64,000 bases of DNA from Pisolithus tinctorius. Taxonomy: Eukaryota; Basidiomycota; Agaricomycetes; Boletales; Pisolithaceae. Position 1 is the stretch's first letter. Each line of letters starts with the position of its first letter. Below are positions 11,696-24,989 of this stretch, piece after piece. Location: the NCBI GenBank assembly GCA_024663395.1, contig JANFAH010000075.1, positions 180,595 through 244,594 on the forward strand, given 5' to 3'. The notes beneath the pieces were generated by a model, which did no database searches, was not told the DNA's origin, and was given only the letters and a program-made list of their open reading frames with translations. The translations under genes and the position numbers were made by a program.

Positions 11696-13723
11696 ATGTC
11701 TCTAATCAGGGTCTCTGTTGGGACCGTGCTGCTCAGCCTCCTGGCTGGCGCGGCCGCTCAAGGTATCACCGCTTCTCAAAGTTTGGCCAACTTCACCCAA
11801 GCCGGTGTTGCCCCGAATAACACCAAGGTGCTCATCCTTGGTGGTGGTATGGCCGGTATCATCGCAGCCCGTACTCTCCATGAGCAAGGCATCGACGACT
11901 TCGTGGTTGTGGACGCCAAAACAGAATTCGGCGGACGCATGATTCAAAAGCCCTTCGGTGTTACGGGTAGACAAATCGTCGTCGAGATGGGTCCGAGCTG
12001 GATTCAGGGAACTCAGGATGGTGATGGAAATGCTAATCCAGTTTGGGAGTTGGCACAGAAACACAATTTGAGTGTGGTGGAGAGCGACCTGTACGGGAGC
12101 GTATGTGCGTTTGTAGTTTACACTACGTCTTTGCGGTCACACTCATCCCGTCGTAGCCTTCTTCGATTACACTGGACCCAGTAACTACTCGGACACCTTC
12201 ACAGCGTCGATAGACGCGTTCACCAACGCTACAGTGGTTGCAGGTACGCCAGGGAATTTCAGTGGCTATTTAATCTTTCTAAGGTTTATGAAATAGGGCA
12301 GCGATTGCACGAGAACAAGGTTGATATGGATCTCCGGTCAGCTTACAGTTACTTGGGCATGGCTCCCACGACCCCACAAGAGGAGGCTTGCCAGTACTAC
12401 CAGGTTGATTTCGTAGGTATCCTTCATATTCGGTAGGAGTGCGGCCTTACCTTGTTTCAGGAATGCAAGTTTTGTTTCCCCCCTTACATTGTCACTTTTA
12501 AACTGATCCGCTCTCTCCGCACCGGAATTTAGATGCGCAGGTAAGACGGGTTTCCTTCACTGCCACTGGACGACGCCATTGACCCATTTTTGTAGTCCCC
12601 TTCACAAACATCGTGGTTGGCCTCTGCATGGGTGAGCACATGTGTAGCGTTTTACGTGGCTGCGATGTCCCTGATTCATTATAGAAACACAATTTCACCT
12701 ACGTTCCTGAGGCCGGAGGTTATTCGGACGTGCACATGATGTCTATCGACCCGCGTGGTATTGCATGGATCGTTCAAGCGGAGGCTGTCGATTTTCTTAA
12801 GACAAACCAGATCCTCTACAACCAGACCGTAACGTCCATCCACTACGACCAGAACGGGGTGACCGTTCTGACAGCAGGCGGATACAACCTTACCGCGGAA
12901 CATGCGCTGGTTACGTTCAGTGTTGGTGTGCTGCAAAACACCGACGTTGTTTTCCAACCTACTCTTCCCGACTGGAAACGAGAGGCTATCAACAGCATAG
13001 AAATGGTAAGAATTGACCTGCTGATCAAATGCCGTATTCCCTAACGCGAAGGCAGGCGGGGTACAACAAGATCTTCCTGCAGTTCAACGACACTTTTTGG
13101 TTCGATACGGAGATGGGACTCTATGCGGACCTGCAACGAGGAAGATTCCCGGTATGGCAAAGCTTAGACCATCCCGACTTCTTCCCTGGTTCGGGAGTCA
13201 TTTCTGTTACTGTGACGGTAAGTGAACGTCGACTGTGCCATAAATTTCCTCTACTCAACGAGGTTTCAGGGTGACCAGTCGCCCTACGTTGAGCAAATGA
13301 ACACCACGCAGCTCCAGAACGAGGTCATGGAGGTTCTTCGCACAATGTACCCCGATGCCCCCGATCCGGTCGATATCCACATCCCTACCTGGGGCACCAA
13401 TGCCCTGTATCGCGGCGCATACTCCAACTGGGGGGCGTCTTTCGTACCTGGACACGTAGAAAACTTGGGGGCCAACGTGGATAATCACCTCTGGTTCGCG
13501 GGTGAGGCTACCAGTCTCAAGTACTTCGGTTAGTCCACGTCTTCTATTTACCTAAGAGCTGCAACTTACTTGATGGGGTTGTATAGGCTTCTTGCAAGGT
13601 GCCTACCTTGAGGGCCAGAGAGTTGGAAAAGAAATTGCTGATTGTATCTACCACGGAAGCTGTTCGGTAGCTCATGAGGCCACGATTACAAACGCCCAGC
13701 CTTACCCAAACAGTTTGCAGTAG
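11696..13723 (+). CDS. Secreted FAD-dependent amine oxidase (polyamine-oxidase type), copy 3, intact
   Basis: Ten exons join without a break to give 512 residues: 11696-12104, 12157-12243, 12297-12412, 12461-12464, 12533-12540, 12596-12631, 12685-13005, 13056-13217, 13270-13528 and 13587-13723. The order of parts is a secretion leader ending AAAQ, the flavin-binding VLILGGGMAGIIAARTL, FGGRM, the segment FVPEAGG-like YVPEAGGYSDVHM, and the C-terminal WFAGEATS plus FGFLQGAYLEG. Members of this family oxidise polyamines and make hydrogen peroxide; the leader points to an extracellular or secretory-pathway enzyme. The substrate cannot be read from sequence. It lies outside the 4.4 kb duplication and is more diverged, so it is probably the oldest or the best-preserved copy. 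Confidence 0.93.
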
Positions 13724-14381
13724 AGTAGCCGTAGTCACGGACCACATTCCTTTTCCCTGTCATTCGTTAGCACAGCTATGATCTAGACTTATCAGATAAA
13801 ACATTTAGTCGATTTGCTCATTCTTTTTTCATTCTTCAGGAACTTCGAGTGCATATGTATATCCATTACCCTGTTAGCGCTTCGGCGTCTGCATTGTGCG
13901 ACGCCTGTGGAATCTGCGTTGATCACAATTTAGTTAGGATCCTTGGGTTGCTGGTAGGTGCCACTTGGTATGTGCTTACAGCCAGGTATATCCCCCATCG
14001 TGATCAACAAGAGCTGTGCAAACGGTGATCCGTATCTTATCTTTTCTCTCAGTGATTGGTTCTCACCGTCAGGGCGATATAACAGTAAGATGGACATATC
14101 GGACTGGAGGAATTGCCTCCGCCTGGCACCTGCCAAAGTACACATATCGACCTTATAAAAGTACCAGGCAGTGCGTATCTGAGGCGCTGCTCGCCCTTTC
14201 CCAACCGTAACCTGGTGTTACCGGGTCACCTCTCGGTCTCCCCCTCAGTCGCTCCCTTAGAAAGGGCTGCCTTGTTTTCTTTCATTCTTTTAGATATCCA
14301 GCTGGCTGGATTTTCACGACTGGTTCGTAGTTTTGGCGCCCCCGCAGAGCAACAGAATTGCTTCACAAGCACGAAGTCGAT
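13724..14381. other. Intergenic region with a candidate TATA box
   Basis: No gene is seen. A TATAAAA sequence at 14154-14160 lies about 230 bp before the predicted start of the downstream membrane protein and could be its core promoter. Confidence 0.5.
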
Positions 14382-16877
14382 ATGACATGGCTGTCCAGAG
14401 ATGTTTTCAACGCGTCCTTTCTATCCGCGTTGTGGAAACGGGTATGTCTTTTTTGATTGTTCTCCTTGTGGAAGCGTCAAAACTGAGCCGTGGATATCTT
14501 CTGTCGCATCGTACAGCACACCCGCGCAACCACATGCCGTGTCACTCTGTGTTTCTTTTTCCTGGCACTCGCAACATGCGTCACGCAATCGACGTTGCTA
14601 GGCTTGTCAGTCAGTGTCAGTGCTCAAGGGAGGAAGCTCGTATCGGACATCATTGACGCCGCTGGCGTACAGAGGGGATTTACGGTCGTGCATGGTGACG
14701 TGATTGAGATATGCTACGGAATCCCAAGTCTTCGCGGCACATCCTGCGATGTCGTGTATAATGGAACGGCAAGCAACAATCAAGGTGAGGTTAACTATTG
14801 TATATGTCGTGGCATGCGTATTCCCTCGTGACAAGTTCGCTAATCGTGACATTGGGCATTGTATGCGTAGTTACCACCGATGCTGCAGGGCTTGCTAGTC
14901 GGGACGTGTCCATAAACCCCCTCGTTGATAGTGCAGGCACGACACAAGGAGTGGTCGTGTCTAATCCGGGTTCTTCGACGACTCTCAGCCTCCAGTGTGT
15001 CGAATCTCTTACCTGGTTGGAAACTTTGTCAGTTTGCTCCTGTGCCCACTACTGTATCACTTGGAGCTGACGCCGGTCTTTTTCATTACCATAGCCTCCG
15101 CGATGCCAAGAGTGAAGACATCATCCACATCGCTTTCCAGTGTTGGCTGTTCTCAAACTCCCTGGTGTCTGTGCGTGTTACCCTTTTGTATTCGTGCCTT
15201 TTCCTCTCGTTACTTAGGAATTTCGTATCAGTTGATCACGGAATCGATTCCACATCTGTACGTGTAGACGATTCAGAAAAACCGAGGTGAATTCTCAACT
15301 TTCTTTTCGCAGAGTCGTCGTTCTAGCTAGTCACGGTGCCAATACTGCGTGGTCTATTTTCCGCCTCTACAGTGAACGAGCTGCGGAGAAAACGTATACC
15401 GATATCGTTAATGGAGCGTGCGATGGCGTAGATGTTCTTGGTGGCTGGCCAAGCAATGTCATCCGCTATGCTGTAAGTCGACTTCCTTCCTTAGACTTGA
15501 CCCTCAGTGGATATCTCCACTCACCTTACTCGTCGTCCCCAGATCCTCGGGATCCACGGCAGTGTCTTTTTATGTACGATCTTCCTTGTTTACCAGTTGG
15601 TGAAGGTGGGAACTCGCCCGGACTCGTATTGGCCACATATCACTGACCACGAGTTTCCATGTAGATCTACGGAAAAGAGATGTTCAGTAGTGTTGGTTCG
15701 TCACCCGCAGTCACCCGTGTCTTGAAGGTCCGTCCATTTACAAAATCGCCATGAACATATGTGGGATTTACTTGACTCATCACGCACAGCTCCTACATTG
15801 GCTGACAGTATTCCTTCAATTCGCCTCGTTTTACGTTGTCGCTTCTGCTGCGGCCTGGTTCGACAAGCGCAAGACTGGCATTGTTTCTCCCTACTCGCAC
15901 AGCACATTGTTCGATGTGGCCTTCGTTGTTGTTTCTGCTGTACGTATCTGTCTTCTTTTATTAGTATGGCTTGTTGCTGATCAGCGGCTGGGTACTATAG
16001 ATCATTCTTCCATGGTGGCTTTTGGTACGTATAACGACATTTGCTTCGCGTCCGTTCAACAGTTCACCGCTATCTTATGCAGGGTTTACGTTCGATCCGG
16101 CTCGAACAGAGAAGCTGGTTCTCGGTCTTTTCTCTTCTTAGCGTTGTCCTGCTCGTATTCTCCGCTCTCTTGTTCACCAGCGCGCTGTACCGCTACGAGA
16201 TTGGAGCGTGGGCGTTTTTGGGTTCCCTTTCGATAATAGCTGGCCTCCTACTCATTGTTTCCTGCATTCTGGCTTTGGTGTGTAGGGTGCATTTCGGGCT
16301 TGGGCTCAAACAATTTCGTGAGTGTCATACTTCTTCCCGCTTATCTATTTACCTACTAGCGGTGGCGGGGTACTGATGACATCCTTCTTTCTAAAAAAAA
16401 TCCCCGTTCGATGGGAACACTTCAGTCATCGTGCAAGCTGAGCTGCGGAAGTCAGGATTCACCCAGGACAGGTTCGTCCTGGATCCAAGCAGGGTTACTG
16501 TCACCATCACCAGTACCACAACAACAACCGCCTTTCCGGAAAAAGTTAGGGTTCTCTGCGGTAGCGTCGGACGACCCTTCTCATCTACGTTCTTGCAGCA
16601 CGACAAGCGGGAATCTGATTCCTCGTCAGAACGTTCCAGGCGCTCCGTACATTCTGAAACGTTTGCGACGTGGCTAGCAGCCACTGAAAAGTATGGACCG
16701 TCCGATGAGGAGAAGAATGGGTTGTCGGAAAAGTCGTGTGGTTATCCACATTGGCCGCCTGGGTTGGGACATGTGGCACCCTCCATCGTGGAACATGTTC
16801 TTCGTCGTGCCTCGCACTCCTCGTCGGAGGGAATAGATCCGGAATTTGGAGATGACGAGAGGGAACACTCGGTGTAG
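14382..16877 (+). CDS. Uncharacterised multipass membrane protein (agaricomycete family)
   Basis: About twelve exons join in frame from MTWLSRDVF (14382-14441) through to a stop at 16875-16877; an alternative start is the ATG at 14490. After an N-terminal hydrophobic stretch comes a luminal or extracellular part with N-glycosylation-type sites (VVYNGTASNN). Transmembrane segments follow, including ILGIHGSVFLCTIFLVYQLV, LLHWLTVFLQFASFYVVASA, the segment ending IILPWWLLG, and two long helices in the exon 16083-16317. A conserved-looking cytoplasmic turn reads VCRVHFGLGLKQF and continues after an intron as VQAELRKSGFTQDRFVLD. The tail is polar and Ser-rich. I recognise the general pattern from uncharacterised mushroom proteins but know no function. 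No frame lesion was found. Confidence 0.8.
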
Positions 16878-17179
16878 CGAGGGCACTGGTACGGGACACA
16901 GAGCTGCCGAACGAGGCACACAGGAGTGAACCTGCGTTCAAGGCCAAGTTGTGAGGAATACGAGAGAAGTTGTGCATGTGAACGTGTCCCGCGTCGCCGT
17001 AGGCCTGAGCAAAATTGTACACCAGCGTGAGGGAAGGATACTGATGGCACATGGAACTCGAGTTATCCAAGAAGTCTACAATCTTTCAAGTTGATTCTCT
17101 GACCAAGTCCAAAGCGATACAAGACTGATACAAAATCGTACCTTTCCACTGAGACTGACAGTGCATCCGTGAACGGCCG

Positions 17180-17640
17180 GCCCCGCATACTTACAATTGC
17201 GTCAGTGCGCCGTAGGATACTTCGTAAACCACCCTTGTGATAGGCCGACCAAAGCCAAAGGCTTGTTCCACAAACACGATGCGTCCCTCTGGGATCTACA
17301 TGGAAAGTGGTACGATAGGCTGATTCAGAGATAAAGTGGGCCCCATGCTCGTCTGCTGTTCACCCGCACCCGCACCTTCTGATCAGCGTGTCTGTCTCCA
17401 TCCGCCTTGATGATGCCTTTGACACATATATAAGCGAACAAGTCCCTTGAACCCGTTTTCTGCGAGGAAGCCCGTGAAACACCCAAAATTTCTGGGTCCC
17501 ATGTACGTGTCTCATTCGGCGCAGTATCGCCAGTCAAGAGGCACCCCGAGTTCGCCAAAATGCTTCACGTCGCTGGCAATAGCCGGTCCTCTCACCAGAA
17601 TCGAGACTTCGCTTAGTACCTGGGCCATTGACTACGAAAG
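17180..17640 (-). other. Possible minus-strand coding fragment
   Basis: On the minus strand, segments such as GRIVFVEQAFGFGRPITRVV (near 17200-17290) and GPAIASDVKHFGELGVPLDW (near 17545-17620) look protein-like, but they lie in different frames and I could not connect them with splice sites. It may be a decayed gene. I do not recognise the family. Confidence 0.25.
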
Positions 17641-19814
17641 ATTCTAACTTCTTACCATTTCTGTTTTATCTCCGCTCACTGGCCAATCATAAACCCACAC
17701 AGAGTCAGCTGGCCGAAATAGCGAATTTGCATACCGCGTTCATGTTCCCATATCACGGACTGGCTATGAATGCCTTTTGTGAAGGAATTCTTTGTTGTTT
17801 TCTCTGTAGGTATTACCTGGAGCATAACAACAAAGGGTTCCCTCATTATGGATCCGAGGGGGGAACTCCCGGGTACAATGGGCCGCAGGTATTTCCGGGG
17901 TATAAACAATCTGCCCTTGAACCTCATCACGAGACGCAAGGGCAAATTGTCAATGGGACATCGCAACCACCGACATGGCACAACATCATAGGCTAAGGCC
18001 AACTGCTGTAATGTGAAATGCACGCACCATCATCACCAGGACCTCCGTGTATATGGCCTGTTGAACGAGGTGACTATCAAAGATGCATCGTCGTTGTTTT
18101 CAAACCTGCGATACGTTCCACTTATGCGTTTCCGGCCATCAACGTGTCTCTCGCTACTTCTAGGGATGCCTTGTCCGTTCTTGAGTTTGCTCATGGCTCG
18201 GCTCGTTTATGGTACAGTTACGCTTTAATCGTTCTACCGCAGGCGAGTCAATTCGTCAAGCTTACATCTGGAGCTCACCTCCCACGCTCGCAGGTACTTT
18301 CCAGCGAGTATCAATACGAAATTGCTTGAACAGAACAGAGCAAATCGAATGGAGACGGTGGGAATATAGGCATCCAGAACCACATTGTCGGAGTGCAGAA
18401 GCAGGTGAGACATAGGCTACACACATACGTTGCAAGGGAGAATTCGATGGTGTGCCTTACTACTGGTTTTCATCGGACCAGTGAGCTGTGGTCACGCACA
18501 GTGGGCAGTCGGAAGAATTGTCATGCTGGTGAGTTCCCCGTGTCTTGTTTTCCTACTCGCTTCAACATTCCGAATCAGACAATGCGACTGCCGGCCGGAC
18601 GCTCATCCAGTATTATAGGTGGCGCCTTGATATCCTCTTGAAAGGCCGGTGTGACATACGTCAAGCGCGAAATCTAGCACAGGGAAGCATGGCAGCAACT
18701 GACCCAAATACGAACCATGGGTCTATCCCCGAGCGTTCAGATAGTGAACGCTCCCTCGACGACTCCCTGTCTCTCGAGATGCCCTCAGAATCAGACATAC
18801 ATATTCAGCAGAAAAAATCAACCTTCACGCTGTAATTCATACAAGCGAGAAGGGCAGGCTTCATAAAGGTCGCCCGCTAGAGGGGAAAAACGAAGATGGA
18901 CTAGGGATGCATTACGACTCGTACCTTGAAGTTGTCATAGGTTGGCGCTGAAGAAGCCTTGACGACGTGGGCCAATCAGCGTTCACACCTGCTACCAGCC
19001 AAGGGCGTTCAGTACTATTGTGCACCCAAAACTCGACGCTGCCGACGGCGATTCACTATATCCCCTAAACCACCTTACCTGCAGGTCAGTCTACCATCGA
19101 TTTTCCAGGAGAGGAACCATACTACTCAAAGTGCTTCCCCTACGACAACACCAACAACCGCTTTTACCCTCTATGTACAAGACTAACGGATTTATGGATA
19201 GCATAATCCACCGCCGGCAGGGGGCAGAGTCGTCCGAGTGCGCCGAGGGCAACTAGTACGTTGCCAACAGGCACAGCCTGTCAAATTGAGGCTGGAGGTG
19301 TGGTCAAAGCGGAGACACCCGAGCCTCCGGTGCAGACTAGGCGTGGTCTGAGCGGGTTGCTGAGGAGATGGTGGGGACGGAAGCAACGATGACGTTTACG
19401 ATGATGAGTAAGGTGTTTGGATGTGTTTGGCGGAAGGATATGCCTAAACTGAGAGACGAGGACTTTACAAGGGCTTCGCCTCAGCTATTGTTATCATTCG
19501 CCGTTGTCGGTTTCGATTTTGATCACTTTCACCGTCGGTCTGGTAGCAGTAAGTCTTTATCGCTACCTATGTCCCGCATGGCATGCACGCAGCAGAATCC
19601 CTTAATATGTGGTGATATGAGCAGTGCGGATAGCAATCATCTTCCCATTTCGAATCGATACAAGTTGACGCAACGCAGTAGAATGCGAGGGAACATATAG
19701 TGTTGTGAGTAAATGTATTCTAGCATGAACGGTAATCTGGGTATACCCGTCGCGTTACAAGAATTATCTAAGAAACGAAGAAGAGCACACCAAGGCTGAT
19801 TACAACGCGAAAAT
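17640..19814. other. Unresolved region with scattered plus-strand open frames
   Basis: Plus-strand stretches look coding in places: a Gly/Pro/Tyr-rich tail ending at a stop near 17996, and a Ser/Asp/Glu-rich tail (near 18690-18835) ending in a stop at about 18835. Another C-terminus-like stretch ends near 19391. None could be assembled into a gene or matched to a family, so these may be remnants or lineage-specific genes. Confidence 0.3.
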
Positions 19815-22440
19815 CTACACGATCTCCAGGGTCTGGCATTGACTATCGAGAACACCAGCCACATCTTCAACGCGAACATTGATTAAGCAACTAGATGCGA
19901 TTCTCTTCCAGTCGTTGTGAAGCGACGACTCTAGCAGAAGGGCATTAAATGGCTGTCCGAGCCATTCTAATAAACTCCCTAGAACATCACCGGGTGCGAG
20001 CAGATCAAGTACTTTCGGGCTCCAAGGACGAATGAGGGCATATGGCAAAGTTGTACCTGAACCCTCCTGAAGATGGGATGACATTGTGAGCTTCAGAGGT
20101 ACCAGGTTAGTTGCAGCAATTTCATAGTCATGACACGAAGTGTTGGATGAGGTTGCTAGTAGTTTTACCCTTGTGATCCGATGGACGATGCAAGGCAACG
20201 CAAGCCTACGACCGACGAACCGCGGGGAAGGTAACTGCACAAGGGCGTTGTACAATATGCGCTCCTCTCCGCGATCAACGCCATTGTATTTGGAAGGGTC
20301 GCTCGGAGTTGACTGCGCACAAGACAAAGTCTGGTACGGCGTGAGGCTTGCAGGGAAACAGCTATGGAACGGCGATGCTTCCCCGACCCAGTCTAAAACT
20401 GAGACATCTCCTGACCGTGAAATGATCTCCACCAAGAGCCGTCCAAGGGCTCCCTCTGCGAATTCACCGTAGATAACAGGCAAATGAACCTGGAAAATTC
20501 CGAAAAGCGAATAAGCAGAATCTTCTGACCGGGTGGTAGAACGTGCCGATGCCCATCGAAGCCTAGAGCGTGCATCATCTATGCCTGGGCTAAAGTTCTT
20601 AAGATGTGACTCTCCAATTCCTGTTGCCTCTTGGAGCTCTGCGAAAATAGCGCTGTCCACCTTGTGGTTTGGAGAAGTGCAGCCCTTGTAGAGGGACCAG
20701 TCCTGAGTGTAAAAGAGGATCCTAGGAGAAGCCAGCAACTCCTGGAGAGTCCAACCCCGTCGGAACCAGACGCTATTGGTGAATGAAGCTGAGTCGGATA
20801 CATCGGAGAGATGCACGATGGTTAAGGCCGAATGATGATACCAAGAGAACATAGACGCGATGGCTTCTTGTAATTCCGAACTACTGTCCTTATTGATGCA
20901 GCACGTATCACTCCATGCCCATGAGTAGCGGTGTCGAAGAGTGAAAGTGAGAAGTTTCGGAGCTTTGCGATGCCTTCTCCATCGCCCAAATCATAGATAT
21001 TATTTCCTTGGATGTCACGTAGTAGGGGTTCGCCAGTGCCCCACCTATGAGACAGTGTACCGTACCGAAAGAATTTCGAGATTGTTGAGTGAACTAACGC
21101 CTTGCATGCAGGATCGTCATGTATGGAGGATATGGAGGATAAGGAGGATAGCAGCTCATCGTAATGAACGCTACCCTCAAAATACGATATCTGCGCATCC
21201 CGATCACACAGGACGCCCGTTATCGTGTTCAGTAATCGTGGTGGGAGAGTCTTGATGGTTTCAGCGACAATGTTCCGAACCATCTGTTTGACACCCGACG
21301 ACCCGGCGCCAGAACCAATGGCTTGCATCGTAAGGTTCGGCAGACGCCATTTTCTGGTCAGCAAATCCACGCAGTCTGCAAGAAAGTCGAGGCACGAATC
21401 ATAATGTTCCAAAGGGCAGAGCGCCAGGGCAGCACGAGCATGCGTGACAGCCTCAGCTAAATCATCCTTGACACATAGCCTCTGGTATTTTTCACGGAGA
21501 CATGTCGCGAGGTTTAATAGAGACATGCACTTGTCGGAGGGTGATGGTGGAGTGCATTCTAGTGCAGTTCGGCGGAGAGTTATAACCTCATCTAATCTGC
21601 CAAGTCGTCACCTCTTCTGAAACGCTCGTGCAGGCTATTTGAGAGGCTGACAAGAGATGCGAAGCGTCCTGGATGACCGGGGGGAGTGAATTGCAAGGCA
21701 GTAAGTCGGAGGGTAATGATTTCCGTCAAATCCTTTGTGCCACCCTCCTTGCTAAACCGCTCATCGAGACAATCCAACAGCTTGGCAAGAACACGGGGTG
21801 TTCCGGATGCTCTGGTGGAGTGAGCTGCAAGGCAGTGCGTCGGAGGCGAACGATTTCCGCCAAGTCTGATGCACCGGGCTCACGCCTGTGCCGTTCGTGC
21901 AGGCTATCCGCAGATTATCGAGAAAGACGACATGTCCTTGGCGCCCCGGGGGAGTGAGTTGCAAGGCAGCGCGCCGAAGAATAATAATTTCCTCCAAGTC
22001 TGATGCATCGGCCTCCCTCCTGAATCGTTCGAGCAGGCTATTCGCAGGTTGTCGAGGGACGCGACGTCCCCTTGATGCCCCGGAGAAGTGAGTTGGGGCG
22101 AAGCACGTCGGAGGGTAATAGCTTCCTTCAAGTCTCCGTATCGCCATCCCTCAGGAATCGTTCTTTAGGGGCATTTGCAAGGTCGTCAAGAGACATCACA
22201 CGTCCTTGGTGCCCCGGGAAAGTGAGCTGCAAGGCAGCGCGTCGGAGGTCGATGACTTGACCCAAATCTTCGATACCGCCTCTTCGCCTTGAATCGCTTG
22301 TCCAGGCTATCGCGAGGTTGACAACGGATGTAAGACGTTCTCGGCGCAATGGGGGAGTAATATCCAATATAGCACGTTGAAAGTTGATGGATATCCGCCA
22401 AAGTATCCATGTCACCCTCCCTGCTAAACTGCAGGTTCAG
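19815..22440 (-). pseudogene. TPR-HET module: tetratricopeptide array followed by a HET domain, frame-broken
   Basis: Reading on the minus strand, 22440-21530 holds repeats of about 42 residues with motifs such as LRRAALQLTPPGRQGHVVFL, typical of fungal TPR arrays, but the frame changes every 100-200 bp. A longer frame (21526-20822) gives the last repeats, then LPPRLLNTITGVLCDRD and the HET-domain start YGTLSHRWG. One missing base near 20930-20955 separates this from the frame of the HET core: WAWSDTCCINK, then WFRRGWTLQELLASP and TTRSEDSAYSLFGIF, running to a stop at 19815. HET domains act in heterokaryon incompatibility and can trigger cell death in fungi. The C-terminal 345 residues are open, so the HET core may have decayed last. 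This may be the 3' part of the gene at 22437-24989. Confidence 0.8.
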
Positions 22441-24989
22441 TCATTAACCAGATTGGCGAGCGATGCAAGGCGTTTCTCGAAGCGCTGAATCGTCGCTATT
22501 TTGTATACCACTCTTCGACCCGCTCCGGCTCCTGGAGGAATCCTTTCAAGCGCCCAGGAGATGTCCTTGTCGTCAAAAGGGCTCATCACGACCAAGGAAG
22601 CAATCTTGTCAAGAACGGCGTCGCGACTCGGGATCCTACAATCGAAACCCTTGATCTGCAAGTGAGCATTGCGCCACATTTCCGACTGGCGGTATATGTT
22701 GAAAGCTAAATTTACGGCGTCACGTGTAAGATTCTTGTCGTCCATGACTGCGAACAATATCTCCAAGATGTGTACCAGATGGACAATGTAAGCCATGAAG
22801 CTATGGTGCACGTCGCGTCTAAAGAGGAGGCAACTCGTAAGGAATATTGAGTACGATACAATGTCACCCACATTCGCCGGTGAATGGACCTCGGAAAGAC
22901 AGGGTCCGCTTTATATGGCTGAACAGTAGGCGCAGAAGTCACGAGGGAACTCCAGACCTTGAACTGTACGGCTGCCTTAAGTATGATGTTGGCGCGTCCT
23001 GAATAGTGGCGGTAGCACTTACTCGTTCGTGAAGTTTGTAGTAGCGACGCGGGGGAGACGAGAGAATGCAGGAGTTGATGCATTGGTGATCCCCGCTATG
23101 TTTGCCATAACTTCTCGAAATTCATCGCTGTACAGATACTGCGGTGAAGGTTTCAGCAAATAACTGCGGTGTTAACTGGGTGACACTCACCTGAGATGGG
23201 TCGTTGAAATTCCAAACAGACGCGATGTCGGTATGAATGGCAGCAAGGCAACTAACAATCGCGCGTCCCCCTAAATTAACGCATGAAAACAGTGTCCTCC
23301 AATATCCTTAGCAGAGTGGCATGAATATCCGAGTAGTTCCAGGCTATAATGACTGCTTACTCTGCTGCCCGACGCTATACGAAAACTCTTCAGGTCATGA
23401 CACGAACACAAGTGAAGAGAACCAACATTATTGACCCCTCGATCTTCAGACGCGGTCTCATTCTTAGTGCACTTGCAGTCATCGCCGACTTTAGCAATGG
23501 TGTACCTAACTGAGACGCGAAAGTCTCGGCGATCTTCACATGAGTGAGTTGGATTAATTCATGGAGGCTTTGCTCGAGCCCGGCGCTTGCTAATAGTGCA
23601 ATGGTTGAACCGCAGAAAAGAATCAAAACAAATATAACCCACAGCTGACCGCAACAATGAGAGTTCTGTGTCTTTGACGAGGTCCTGAATTGGCTGGATA
23701 CAGTTCCTTTGTAAATACACCTTCGCCGCCACCTCTGGATGCATTTCTCTTTGTATTGCAAGGTGAATTAAAAGCTTGTCGTATTTCGTGAAGACGACGA
23801 TCGCTGGAACTAATGACAATGATGATTCAGGAAGTGGGTCGAAAAAGGCAGACTCTGCTCACTGTCGTGAAGAACGTTCGCATGCTGTTTCAAAAATGTC
23901 TCCGCACCCTCGTACAGAACCCTTTCTCCATATTCTACAATAGGTGTTTCCGAAGCACAGCCTGCAACATGAACCGTTTGTTGGGGCCCTTGCAACTCTG
24001 AGAAACGACTTACCAGACCGCATGCAGCTGATCTTTGACGTGCTCCTTCTCCTTCCGTTTTTTCATGAATGCCTTCACCCCTCACAGTTGGCGTCAACTG
24101 CGGGATCGAAACCGTCACTATAATGCAAGACCAATCGACGTTTTGCGGTGAGATGAATTCCTTCTCAATATCTGCTTGTCCTGGCTCGAAATTTTCGGCG
24201 GACTAAGCATCTCATCCTCAACGTCAGAGTGTACGTATGTTGACAGTCACTCAACTGCTTGTTCGATTCCAAAGACTCTGTTGAGCAGCGTAGATTTTCC
24301 AACACCGGGCTGCAAAGATATCTTCGTTGAAAATCATCTGAGTGGTACCTACAAATGCTCATTACCTGTCCGATTACCAGTATCCGACAACTGACATAAA
24401 AGTGTAAGATACTTGCGCCGCAGGGAGTTAAACGTACTCACCGAGGAAATAGGTTCAGGAGTTTCTCAGCAGTAGGTTGTAGGAAATTAGGGTCCCGACC
24501 GGGGCCTGCGTTCTGTAGATACTACATCAAATGTTTCAAGGTCAAATCCACTGCGCACGTACATCTGAGACAATACTGGATGACAGGCCAAGGGTGATGA
24601 TCAGCCTGTTACACACAGTCTGAAACTCTGACATCATTTAGATAGAAAAGAGGAAGAGAAAATAGCGCATCGGACTCACTCTGCGTCGGCAGTTTGGATA
24701 GTATATCGTGAACATTGATTTCGATCACCTCGGGGGCCTTGGGTAGAACAACCACCCTCGATGTGTAACCGAGAAAGCAATGTCTCGCCTCGAACTGCAC
24801 TATTAGATACAGGCCAAGGGTTTGAGAAACGGATACATATGCCAAACAGAAATCCTTACAGAGGTTGACTGAAATCCTCACGAAAGTGGTATTTTCCTCG
24901 CCGGGGGATACTTCGTCGATGATCGTCGAAAATGACTTCGATGGATTCAACATTATACCCAGCGCTTTGCAACTCGATGTCTGTCTCAT
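22437..24989 (-). pseudogene. P-loop GTPase-like module upstream of the TPR-HET module, frame-broken
   Basis: Minus-strand reading gives a P-loop GVGKSTLLNRVFG (about 24320-24280), a switch-II-like stretch LVLHYSDGFDP (about 24140-24110), KEHVKDQLHAVW (about 24050-24015), a G4-like VPAIVVFTKYDKL (about 23815-23770), then ASVWNFNDPSQ and YLYSDEFREVMANIAG near 23200-23100, and FMAYIVHLVHILEILFAV near 22790-22740. This order fits agaricomycete GTPase-domain proteins with a helical C-terminus. Single-base indels break the frame in an A run near 24150, a G run near 24080 and after 22440 where the TPR part starts. Repairing the last would fuse this module to the TPR array. The upstream open frame 24989-24609 may be its N-terminus. 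Function is inferred only from the nucleotide-binding motifs. Confidence 0.7.

Noticed and set aside
16585..17070. A 161-codon minus-strand open frame
   Set aside because: It mostly overlaps the last exon of the plus-strand membrane protein and shows no domain.
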